Assembly (NCBI GenBank): GCA_009761415.1
Contig: QUOL01000001.1
Span: forward strand, 4,076,796 to 4,140,795
Direction of reading: 5' to 3'
Origin: Sarcomyxa edulis
Taxonomy: Eukaryota > Basidiomycota > Agaricomycetes > Agaricales > Mycenaceae
DNA: 64,000 bases
Shown here: positions 1 to 8,356 of the stretch, piece after piece
Layout of the letters: the number at the start of each line of letters is the position of its first letter
Position numbering within the stretch: the stretch's first letter is position 1
Notes under the pieces: generated by a model
Databases searched by the model: none
Seen by the model: only the letters and a program-made list of their open reading frames with translations
Told to the model about the DNA's origin: nothing
Translations under genes and position numbers: made by a program

Positions 1-3000
1 CACATGTTGTTGTGGATACGTGGGGCTCTTTCGCCTCAGGAAATTCGAAATCGCATGATGGACCCTACTTCTGCGTTCAAGTCTGAGATGATAGCATATC
101 TGGAAGGTGTTCATGTGGGTGAGTTTCAAACCGGTACAATGGCAGATGTCAGCAGTAGATTTCCATTGACTGTAGAGGAAGATACCGGTATTCATGATAC
201 GTTTAATCCGGTAACGGTTGCTGTATCAGAAGAACAAGGTGCTTATCAGAATCCAACGCAAACGCTCCCTGAACCTCCTCCTCTCATGTGTAGTAAACCT
301 GGTTGTGGACAATGTAAAAAATGCAAACGCTTAGACAAGTGGTGGGGGCAATATCTAAACACGTTAGACGATCTCATACTCAAGTCTAATGTGCATAGTT
401 GTAAACCAATGTCGCAGGAGCAGCTATCAAAACCCAAACTCGGGAATAAAGTTGGAGACAAGGATAAGATAAATGTGAACCAGCGAAGAGGGTGTCAAAA
501 TAAAGACGGTATATGTAAAGCGCGCTTTCCTAGAGAGATTGTCCCTGTTACCGTTATAGATCCCATAGATGGATCTTTAAAGGTAAAGAAGCTTGAGCCT
601 AATGTGAATACTCTGTCCCCCCCTGTGACTTATTTACTCAGATGTAATACTGATGTTACTAGTCTGTTGTCCGGAACTGCGATCAAGGCGATTGTTGCTT
701 ATATTTCAGACTACGTAACCAAACAGAGCCTTAAGACCTACCAGGTATTTGGTTCGGTCAGTTCAGTATTTCAAAAAAATGCTGAGATGTTGGGCGGAGA
801 CACCAAAAGGAAAGAAAAAGCCAGGAGACTGATTCTTCAGATAGTGAACTCACTTACATCAAGACTAGAGATTGGAAGTCCTCTTGCATCTCTGTATATG
901 CTAGGGAATCCAGACCATTATACTAGCCATAAGTACGTTGTGTTTTGGTGGAAGAGCTATGTGAGTGCCGTTAGACGTGCATGGCCCGTGGAGATTGATA
1001 AAGAAATGGCTAGCATTGTCGGAGATGACAAGGACGATATCGACGCCGATACTGTTATGTTGGATAAACGACTAGATGAGTATGTGGGTACTTCAAACGT
1101 TGACGATTATATGTATCGACCACAACAGTACGAAGATCTTACATTATACGAGTGGATTCAAACTGCAGAGCGGAAGACAAGAACAAAAGCGGAACGACTT
1201 GCGTTTGCGCTGGAATTAGCTGAACAGCTCAAGTCAGATGACAATGCAAAGCATACTGAGACTACAGATACTGAAGATGAGACGACGGACACTGAAGATG
1301 ATGTCGATTCTGACTCGGAATTTCCAGAGTACTATGACTCCCATGATGATGCCTTAGACGATACAGACGACAAACCTGATACCAAACGATCGAAAAAGAC
1401 AAAGCGATATCCATTTCTATCTGACCACCCATTATACGAGACACATCATGTGTACTGCAACCCAAATAAGAAAACCTGTGTTCCAAATTTTGTGGGTGGG
1501 TCACTTCCTAGACGCGACCAAGGCGACCACGAGTACTATTGTTGTACTATGCTTACTATGTTCAAGCCTTGGAGATCTGGTAAGGATTTGAAAGACAAGA
1601 CTGAAGACTGGACTGAGACTTTTACTGCATACAACTTCTCTAAGCAACAGTATAAGTTGATGGACAACTTTAACTTGCGATACGAATGCAATGATGCGCG
1701 AGATGACTTTAGTGCTGCCATGAAGAAAAAAGGACTTGATGCTAAATACTTCAGTGCAAATCGTGGTGCTTGGATTGACGAACACAGTCCTAATGATATG
1801 AATGGAAACACATTTGGAATGGAGGAAGATACGACAGAGGAGGAAGTGTTGAATATTGGTCGTGCGTATCAACGTTTGCTTGACAAAATGAAAGAGACTG
1901 CCCGGTTCATGTTAGCGGCAGGTTGGTTAGACAAAAGTTCAAACGGTTTACCCATTGTTGATACCAGTCCATTTTGTCCAGAATCGTACCTTCCCGGATC
2001 GAAATGGAAGACCATTATTCAGGATCAACGAAAGGCGTTGTTAGCTGATAGAGCAAAAACCATTCCTATCCATAGACAACTGGATCCTACTGGCGAGCTG
2101 TCTAAAGATGCACCACCTAATTTAGTTAGTATAGTGGATGCAGACTACTTTAAGTATGATTTCAAAGCGGTAAGCGATGAGGCCCAAAAGCACGTCGACG
2201 ACACTTGTGTTCAATTTAGCTTGAACACAGAACAAGAGAGGGCATTTAGAATAATTGCAAATCATGCATCGTCACCAAGTTCCGAGCAATTGAAAATGTA
2301 TCTTGGGGGAATGGGTGGAACCGGTAAATCTCAAGTCATCAAAGCTATTATCTGTTTGTTTGAAGCCAGAAATGAAACTCATCGATTCATTGTTGTAGCA
2401 CCCACTGGTACAGCTGCGGCCCTCTTGAATGGATCAACATATCATTCAGTATTTGGCATACGCTCCGTGAACATTAAAGACGGTGCTGCTCCGAGTAACG
2501 TGTCGGTTGCACAGATCAGAAGTAAGCTACAAGGAGTTGACTATATATTCCTAGACGAGGTTTCAATGGTGTCATGTCCTGAACTATACAAAATTAGCTC
2601 GCAACTATCCAAAGCTCTAAATAGACCCCTTGAGGCTTTTGGTGGAATGAATATGATATTTGCGGGTGATTTTGCACAGCTCCCACCTACTAGTGGTGGT
2701 TCTTTATATTCTGGATCAATCCTCAAACAATTGTCAGACTCATTCAGTGTGAGAGATCAGGAAGCTACAATTGGAAAGGCCTTGTGGCATCAGGTAACTA
2801 CCGTTGTTATTTTACGCCAGAACATGCGACAGAAGTCTCAGAGCAAATCCGACTCCCAATTACGTGAAGCACTTATCAATATGCGTTATGCTACATGCAC
2901 CAAAGACGACATTGAGTTTCTCAATAGTAGAGTAGCTAGTAGGTTGCCTGGACGGCCAAAGATCTCAGATCAACAATTTAGAAATGTCTCTGTTATAACG

Positions 3001-3723
3001 GCCCATAACGCACATAAAGACAAAATGAATGAAATAGGAACCAAGCGATTTGCAGTGGATACGGGTCAGGTTCTGACAGATTTTTATTCTGTGGACAGAC
3101 TGAGTGCTCGGACTGCATCAGCGGTAAAATCTCGTGGAAGGAAGACTAAAGCAAGTGTCAGCGGCGGATTGAGCCCTTGGTTACAAGAGGTGATTTGGAA
3201 TCTGCCCCATTCAAGTACTGATCACTTGGCAGGAAAGCTGTCTCTATGTATTGGATTACCCGTGATGATACGAAATAATGATGCAACTGAAATGTGTATT
3301 ACCAAAGGGCAAGAAGGTTTTGTTGCTGGTTGGCAGGCTGCTAAAGGACCCAATGGCCAGAACGTGTTGGACACTCTGTTTGTACGTCTGGATAATCCAC
3401 CAAAAGATATCACAATACCTGGGCTTCCCATCAATATTGTGCCGTTGTCTCGGGCTACCAAGCCTATAATGTGTACAACCCCTAACGACATGTTTGTATC
3501 GGTGGAACGTAATCAAGTTCATGTACTGCCAAACTTTGGCATGACCGATTACGCATCCCAAGGTAAAACCCGTAAATTCAATGTAGTTGACCTGAATATG
3601 TGTAAAGATCATTGTGCTTACTATACTTGTTTGTCCAGAGGTTCAACAGCAGAAGGAACTATCATTGTACAACCGTTCAAAGGAGATAAGATTACACGTG
3701 GTGCATCAGGATATTTGCGTTAA
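1..3723 (+). CDS. Helitron Rep/PIF1-like helicase, partial, ends at an in-frame TAA
   Basis: The frame is open from base 1, so the Met at 4 is internal: the text HMLLWIRGALSPQEI is the stretch just after the HUH motif, and codon 1-3 (CAC) is probably its second His. Counting from the Met at 4, a cysteine cluster lies at residues 96-107 (C96, C101, C104, C107) and the Rep tyrosine motif at 233-240 (Y233, Y237, K240). The helicase half shows Walker A GGMGGTGKS (768-776), motif Ia APTGTAA, Walker B LDE (about 850), GDFAQLPP, LRQNMRQ, DYASQGKTR and a CLSRGST motif VI. Rep nicks and joins single strands and the helicase unwinds the donor strand during rolling-circle transposition. There are no introns or frameshifts over 1,239 codons. 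The TAA at 3721-3723 interrupts the conserved text GYLR-x-EFREHELLDEI; the reading frame continues unchanged after it. Confidence 0.9.
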   Translation, partial: HMLLWIRGALSPQEIRNRMMDPTSAFKSEMIAYLEGVHVGEFQTGTMADVSSRFPLTVEEDTGIHDTFNPVTVAVSEEQGAYQNPTQTLPEPPPLMCSKPGCGQCKKCKRLDKWWGQYLNTLDDLILKSNVHSCKPMSQEQLSKPKLGNKVGDKDKINVNQRRGCQNKDGICKARFPREIVPVTVIDPIDGSLKVKKLEPNVNTLSPPVTYLLRCNTDVTSLLSGTAIKAIVAYISDYVTKQSLKTYQVFGSVSSVFQKNAEMLGGDTKRKEKARRLILQIVNSLTSRLEIGSPLASLYMLGNPDHYTSHKYVVFWWKSYVSAVRRAWPVEIDKEMASIVGDDKDDIDADTVMLDKRLDEYVGTSNVDDYMYRPQQYEDLTLYEWIQTAERKTRTKAERLAFALELAEQLKSDDNAKHTETTDTEDETTDTEDDVDSDSEFPEYYDSHDDALDDTDDKPDTKRSKKTKRYPFLSDHPLYETHHVYCNPNKKTCVPNFVGGSLPRRDQGDHEYYCCTMLTMFKPWRSGKDLKDKTEDWTETFTAYNFSKQQYKLMDNFNLRYECNDARDDFSAAMKKKGLDAKYFSANRGAWIDEHSPNDMNGNTFGMEEDTTEEEVLNIGRAYQRLLDKMKETARFMLAAGWLDKSSNGLPIVDTSPFCPESYLPGSKWKTIIQDQRKALLADRAKTIPIHRQLDPTGELSKDAPPNLVSIVDADYFKYDFKAVSDEAQKHVDDTCVQFSLNTEQERAFRIIANHASSPSSEQLKMYLGGMGGTGKSQVIKAIICLFEARNETHRFIVVAPTGTAAALLNGSTYHSVFGIRSVNIKDGAAPSNVSVAQIRSKLQGVDYIFLDEVSMVSCPELYKISSQLSKALNRPLEAFGGMNMIFAGDFAQLPPTSGGSLYSGSILKQLSDSFSVRDQEATIGKALWHQVTTVVILRQNMRQKSQSKSDSQLREALINMRYATCTKDDIEFLNSRVASRLPGRPKISDQQFRNVSVITAHNAHKDKMNEIGTKRFAVDTGQVLTDFYSVDRLSARTASAVKSRGRKTKASVSGGLSPWLQEVIWNLPHSSTDHLAGKLSLCIGLPVMIRNNDATEMCITKGQEGFVAGWQAAKGPNGQNVLDTLFVRLDNPPKDITIPGLPINIVPLSRATKPIMCTTPNDMFVSVERNQVHVLPNFGMTDYASQGKTRKFNVVDLNMCKDHCAYYTCLSRGSTAEGTIIVQPFKGDKITRGASGYLR

Positions 3724-4971
3724 GAATTTAGAGAACATGAACTGTTAGATGAGATCACGCGTCTGCGATACGAAGGAGAATTGCCTTATCAAGTCGAAGG
3801 TACAGTACGTAATGCTCTGATCAGATCTTTTCAATTATTGAAAGGTGTGGGATACGTTCCAAAGGAAGTACATAAGGCCATTCGATGGAGTGAATCAGAA
3901 CCCTTTGAGCTTTTACCCGAAGAGCCTACGACTGGATGGACCCTGGTTGCAAAACAACGCAAAACCAAGACCCCGGCGTTGCCTATCTCCCCATCTATCC
4001 TGAACAAGCCCATTACTACACATACCACAAAACGGGTGGCAGACATCCAGACCGACTGCCACCCTGACGTTCCCGATAGAAAAAGACAGCATCTGATAGA
4101 CCAGTCTGTATTTGCTGATGATACTGATGAACCCGTGGGATTTATTTGGGATAGCGAAAACTGGAGTTGTGCTTATGATTCTCTATTTACGATATTGTGT
4201 GACATATGGACCCGAAACCACATTGTATGGTCTGCTAGGTTCAATAACTTATCCCAGCATTCAAAATTATTAGCAGACTGCTTGGAAAAAGTAGCTGTCA
4301 GCGAATATTCAATGGAAGAAGCCAGAGACAAAGTACGCTCCACCATCCACCGATCCAACACTGTTTTATTCCCTTATGGTCAGAGAGGTGCTCCTATCAG
4401 TGAGTTGTGCAATATTGTTCTTGGTCCAGAAACACATTCGATGCAACAACGATATTGCAAAAAATGTGGCTATGTGGATCCCAATCAGATTCCATCCTTG
4501 CCTAATACAACCACGGTGGGTATAGGGCGATCTCTATCGAATAAGTATCCAGATGGTATATCAGTATTAGATTGGTTTAGACATTTTATGAAACGGAAGT
4601 CAAGACGCACTTGTCCCAAATGCTTTGAACAATCTGTTGTGTCAAACATGTACATTGGAAGTGAAGTGAATACGGTGCCTAATATTCTGGTTCTGGACGT
4701 TCAGGATGCTACCGTTCGCATTGATACTAATATCAAGATAACAGTGAACAACAAGACAACCAATCTACGTCTGAGAGGAATCATATATCATGGTGGATTT
4801 CATTTTACTTCTCGTATAATTACACCGAGAGGGAATATGTGGTATAATGACGGTGCTTCTAATTGTGGTAAAAGCTTTAGAGAAGGATCTATTTACCAAT
4901 TACCGTGCACAGATTATCTGAATACATGCAGAGGTCGTAGTGTGTCTGTATTAGTTTACAGCCGTAAGTGA
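3724..4971 (+). CDS. C-terminal part of the Helitron protein: ubiquitin-specific-protease-like domain
   Basis: This is the same frame as the helicase, separated from it only by the TAA at 3721. Its first residues (EFREHELLDEITRLRYEG) are helicase C-terminal text, so it is not a separate gene. Counting from codon 3781 as residue 1, I see three blocks in the order found in USP-type deubiquitinases: a Cys box NWSCAYDSLFTIL (Cys130, nt 4168), a zinc-finger-like pair of CxxC motifs (C226/C229 and C278/C281), and a His-box-like segment GGFHFTSRI followed by WYNDG (His341, Asp357). The spacing of about 210 residues from Cys to His box fits a compact USP fold. Calling it an active ubiquitin or ubiquitin-like protease is inference from these motifs. 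It can only be made with the helicase if the stop is read through, or is an error; an internal start is the alternative. Confidence 0.6.
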   Translation, partial: EFREHELLDEITRLRYEGELPYQVEGTVRNALIRSFQLLKGVGYVPKEVHKAIRWSESEPFELLPEEPTTGWTLVAKQRKTKTPALPISPSILNKPITTHTTKRVADIQTDCHPDVPDRKRQHLIDQSVFADDTDEPVGFIWDSENWSCAYDSLFTILCDIWTRNHIVWSARFNNLSQHSKLLADCLEKVAVSEYSMEEARDKVRSTIHRSNTVLFPYGQRGAPISELCNIVLGPETHSMQQRYCKKCGYVDPNQIPSLPNTTTVGIGRSLSNKYPDGISVLDWFRHFMKRKSRRTCPKCFEQSVVSNMYIGSEVNTVPNILVLDVQDATVRIDTNIKITVNNKTTNLRLRGIIYHGGFHFTSRIITPRGNMWYNDGASNCGKSFREGSIYQLPCTDYLNTCRGRSVSVLVYSRK

Positions 4972-5096
4972 CTTAGAGGCACACACAGAAAATTCTGGAC
5001 TCGTACTGCCGTGCTTGCATCGGCCCCTTCCACAAGTTTCGATGAAATATGCGTGATTTTTCATCGCGGATGATCAGATGTTTCTAGGACAGACAC

Positions 5097-5126
5097 GCAG
5101 AGATCTTTCTCGCTCGTTCGGTCTAG
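5097..5126 (+). other. Candidate Helitron 3' terminus: hairpin, spacer, CTAG
   Basis: A stem of GC plus GAGA pairs with TCTC plus GC (5097-5098, 5100-5103 with 5108-5113; A5099 bulged; loop TCTT). Nine bases later comes CTAG at 5123-5126, followed by T5127. Helitrons end with a hairpin about 10 nt before CTRR and insert between A and T. The stem is short, so this is a candidate only. Confidence 0.4.
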
Positions 5127-5210
5127 TCTAAGTGATCCTTCAGGAGGGCTGCATGTATCGTAGGTCACCCGAAGCAGTTCATTCGGTGTTTATATCGACG
5201 CAAACACTAG

Positions 5211-6132
5211 GCAAGAACTATCGTCGCACCTTTGGATAGAGTCAAGACATTATTCCAAACTTCCAATCCTGCTCAGGCTTTCAAGAAATACAGTGGTGGT
5301 AATTTGCATCATCCATCAGATTGCAGTATTTGCTCCTAACGCGAAAGTTTTTTTCCAGGGTTTTGGATTGGCGTATTTCTCATATCTATTGCGTCAATGG
5401 ACTCCGAGGATTTTTCCAAGGACATCCCGCTACTCTACTACGCATATGCGGGTGTCAAGCTCATGGCGTCCGACTAGGTTGACAAGGATCGCAGCTCCTG
5501 ATTCCGAATCGGGAGCACCAGGCGAACTTTCGTCGATTTGTGGCCAGCGCTTTATGCCGTATGCTCCTCATTACAGAGTCCCTATAACCACTGATGTCCC
5601 TTCCCCAGGTGTGCTAGCTGTATTTTTTTTTACTATCTAGAAGTCATTCGTGTACGCGTGGCTTTCCACACCAACACTGCCTCCCGCCTATCGTTCAGTC
5701 GTGCATTTTCCCACATCTATCACGAAATTACCAACCATCCTCAAACCACCAATCAGTATCTAGATCGATTCCCCCGTCTCAAGCTTCATCGCTCCCACGT
5801 TCATGGGAATGATCCCCTACGCTGATCTATCTTTCCTCACGTGGGACGTACTCTGCGCCTCCTTACGCCCACATCCCCTCTCGCAAACTTTGCTATAGGA
5901 GCCATCTAATGCCTGGCTACGCAAACTGCATAGTATCGTTTCCAAGTCATTAGACGGCGGATGCAAATGGGCGCGTCCAGATCGATGAATGAGACCGTAC
6001 AGGCAATATGTGGTGCAGGTGGCTGGAAGGGCCTCCACGTCGGCCTCAGTATTGGTTATTTGAGGATGTGCTGATGACGGCTATCAGTTTTGCTGGGTGG
6101 CAAGCAGGGAAGACTCGACTGGGATGTGCTTG
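5211..6132 (+). pseudogene. Decayed mitochondrial carrier gene (Leu5/SLC25A16-42-like), N-terminus missing
   Basis: Pieces of a mitochondrial solute carrier can be followed in order across several frames: APLDRVKTLFQTSNP (from 5226), GFFQGHPATLLR (about 5405), YAGVKLMASD, LLIPNREHQANFRRFVA (about 5495), VIRVRVAFHTN (about 5643), GMIPYADLSFLTW (about 5806), VIRRRMQMGASRS (about 5945), GLHVGLSIGYL and MTAISFAGWQ (about 6073). These match repeats 1-3 of carriers of the Leu5 type, which bring coenzyme A into mitochondria. Two introns seem to survive (about 5294-5358 and 5562-5608). The gene is dead: TAG after ASD (5474-5476), small deletions in the PYAG and TYPLEV motifs, and no first transmembrane helix. 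The break on the left is only about 85 bp from the proposed Helitron end, so the Helitron may have truncated it or carried it along. Confidence 0.8.
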
Positions 6133-6951
6133 TAAGTCATTCGAATATCAAATACGCTTTTGATACAATCATATGTTTTCCCATGTCAATACGGACCCTG
6201 GTGAGTCTCCAGATTCACTGTGGTTGTACTGAAGCCTTTCAGGGGTGCGTGTGCCACCCCCAAACCACCTCAACAGACTGGTATCAAGTTTTGAAAACCC
6301 TTTGGATTGACTCTTCTCACTCGGAGCTTCTACATACATCGACGATAATCTTGACACATTATGGACCATAGACCACTTTCGAGGTTCAATTTCTCCTTCC
6401 AAGAAGCTGTACAAACGCCTGATCCCTACTCAATCGTTCACAATACGCATGCTCCATCAATCACTAGGAATGTCTAGAAAGGTCCATTTTGAAAGGGAAT
6501 AGCTTCTTTTCTGTTTTGCGGAGGTCCGTTCTTATCGACGCATCCGTTTTATGAAATTGCAGCATACTTATCAGAAGCTCCAAGGCTCGTGATGCTTCTA
6601 AGTCGATATGGGGTGACGATTGACGGACCCACTGGCGCACATATCGGAACTGGTTGGAGACATCGTTCGGGCGCCAGGAATCTTGAGGGTCCATATGTAT
6701 ATACTTAGCAGAAATCGTAATTATCACCGGAAATGCAACGGGAATGATGGCAAATGCTCGGCCCGTATCAAATACAAATTCCATTTCCGGACGCGTTGAA
6801 CCACCGGGCTGTCACAGGTCACACGTGACCGTGTTTGTTGTGGACTGCCATGAGTAAACGGTGAGTTTCCGTCTTTTTATCTTCAACCATCATCGTGCCA
6901 CCCGTTCGTCGACAAACTTGCCTCTCACCTTCGATACTACGCGCATCTAAG
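6133..6951 (+). other. Intergenic stretch without a recognised gene
   Basis: Short open frames exist on both strands (for example 6464-6784 minus, 106 codons), but none shows a motif or a plausible exon structure. The right end is the probable promoter and 5' UTR of the gene starting at 6952. Confidence 0.5.
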
Positions 6952-8356
6952 ATGGCCGCTGAAATGCAACTACCTCCTGCCCCTCCGAAACAGTACTCAT
7001 TTGATATCCCCAGTATCTTCGATGCTCGCCCTGCCCTTCGTGATAATCCCCACATCGTCAACCTCGGCGAATCCACGCGACTAGACTTTAACCTCCCCCG
7101 AAAGAGGGGAGAACCTATCGACCCAAGCCATGTCCTAGCCTCTCAAAGGGCGTGCAAGGTGTTCAAGGCGGCACATGGTGCGATCTCATCACGTTTGGCT
7201 CGTCCATCTTGCTGACTGTTTTGTAGCCGAAAGGCCTGATCGTTGTCCTGAAGATGTTGTAGTGACCATAGAAGGTTATAGCCTCATCGCTACTCTTGCC
7301 AGTGAGTCGTTTAATTGCGGCCATATTGATCTCCTCTCATCGTTCGATGTCGCAGGTGGCCTTGCAGAGTTTAGACAGGGAGTTGATCCTGCACAGCCGG
7401 AGATTCTTCAAGCCATGGACAGGCTCAACAACCAGATGACCGAAATCTCGAATAGGCTCGATCAGAAGATGGACAAACTTGATGAGAAGATGACCACCAT
7501 GTCGGACGGGTTCGATCGGAAGATGAACAGGCTTGACCAGAAGATTGAAAGTCTTACGACGACTGTTGACGATCTGAAGAAGGAACTTTCGGGGAGGATT
7601 GACAAGCTAGAGGTGACGGTCAAGGATCTTGAAAAGGATATCAAGGGTCTCTCGGACAAAGTCACTGACCTCGACGGGCGTGTCGTGGGCCTCTCGAGAA
7701 CAGTTGAAGACCTCGAAAGGACTGTCGCTGGCCTCACGAACAGAGTCACTGCTCTCGAGGGGAGTGTGACCGGCCTCACGAACAGAGTCACTGATCTCGA
7801 GGGGAGTGTGAACGGCCTCACGAACAGTGTCAATGCTCTCGAGGGGAGTGTTAACGGCCTCACGAACAGTGTCACTGCTCTCGAGGGGACTGTCCAAGAC
7901 GTCGATGGGCGACTCATCGGCCTCACCAACACCGTTACACGCCTTGACGACACGCTCATCCTTGTTGCAGCACAGGTGGAGAACATTATCATCGTCGGCT
8001 ATAACAAAGGCCACTCCTCTGGAATACATAAGCTTCTGCAAAAAACGGCAAGTGGTTCATCCAGATTCATCACCTGCCGCTGACTGATTGCTATCTTATC
8101 TCGGTAGATCATTGGCGATGGCGATCATCGCGTTGGACCGACCATGGGCGTCAACACACCCATACCAGCAGATTGTGTTCGTAATGGAAGAATCGGGCAA
8201 GTCTTTCCAAGAGAGGTCAAAATCGACAACCTCAGGGTCCCCGACATTGTACGATTGATCGTCTTCTATAACATGGATTTTGGAATCATAGCGGCATCCA
8301 ATCTGGCAGCCAAGAAAGCCAGAATCAGGGATTGGGTGGAGAATAAGACAGACTAG
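6952..8356 (+). CDS. Hypothetical coiled-coil protein, four exons
   Basis: Proposed exons are 6952-7177, 7227-7301, 7356-8047 and 8108-8356 (413 aa). All junctions keep the frame. Introns are 49, 54 and 60 nt; the third starts with GC (ACG|GCAAGT), a GC-AG intron, because the nearby GT would break the frame. The Met at 6952 follows a pyrimidine-rich leader and gives MAAEMQLPPAPPKQYSFD. A short N-terminal domain is followed by a long coiled coil (about residues 105-320) rich in spaced Leu/Val/Asp, including four near-identical 14-residue units of the type GLTNRVTALEGSV. The C-terminal 83 residues look globular (NGRIGQVFPREVKIDNL). No signal peptide or membrane helix is evident. I do not recognise the family; a structural or scaffold role is only a guess from the coil. 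Confidence 0.75.
7730..7897 (+). repeat. Four tandem 42-bp units coding 14-residue coiled-coil repeats
   Basis: The string GGCCTCACGAACAG starts at 7730, 7772, 7814 and 7856, exactly 42 bp apart. Each unit encodes GLTN(R/S)V(T/N)(A/D)LEG(S/T)V. Two heptads per unit keep the coil in register, so unit number can change without a frame or heptad shift. Confidence 0.85.

Larger units (their letters stand above)
1..5126 (+). mobile_element. Helitron (rolling-circle transposon), 5' part outside window
   Basis: One long reading frame carries the signature of an autonomous fungal Helitron: a Rep/HUH remnant at the window edge followed by a PIF1-type helicase. The element runs off the left edge, so the 5' TC end and most of the Rep domain are not visible. 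A candidate 3' end of the Helitron type (short hairpin, 9-nt spacer, CTAG followed by T) lies at 5097-5126. The identity of the element is clear; the right boundary is inferred. Confidence 0.85.

Noticed and set aside
5494..5516. A tRNA-Arg(CCG)-like anticodon arm (loop TTCCGAA on a paired stem)
   Set aside because: No D-arm, T-arm or acceptor pairing fits around it, and the bases are explained as carrier coding text (LLIPNREHQ).
7462..7992. Minus-strand ORF of 176 codons
   Set aside because: It is the antisense shadow of the repeated coiled-coil exon; its own repeats mirror the 42-bp units.
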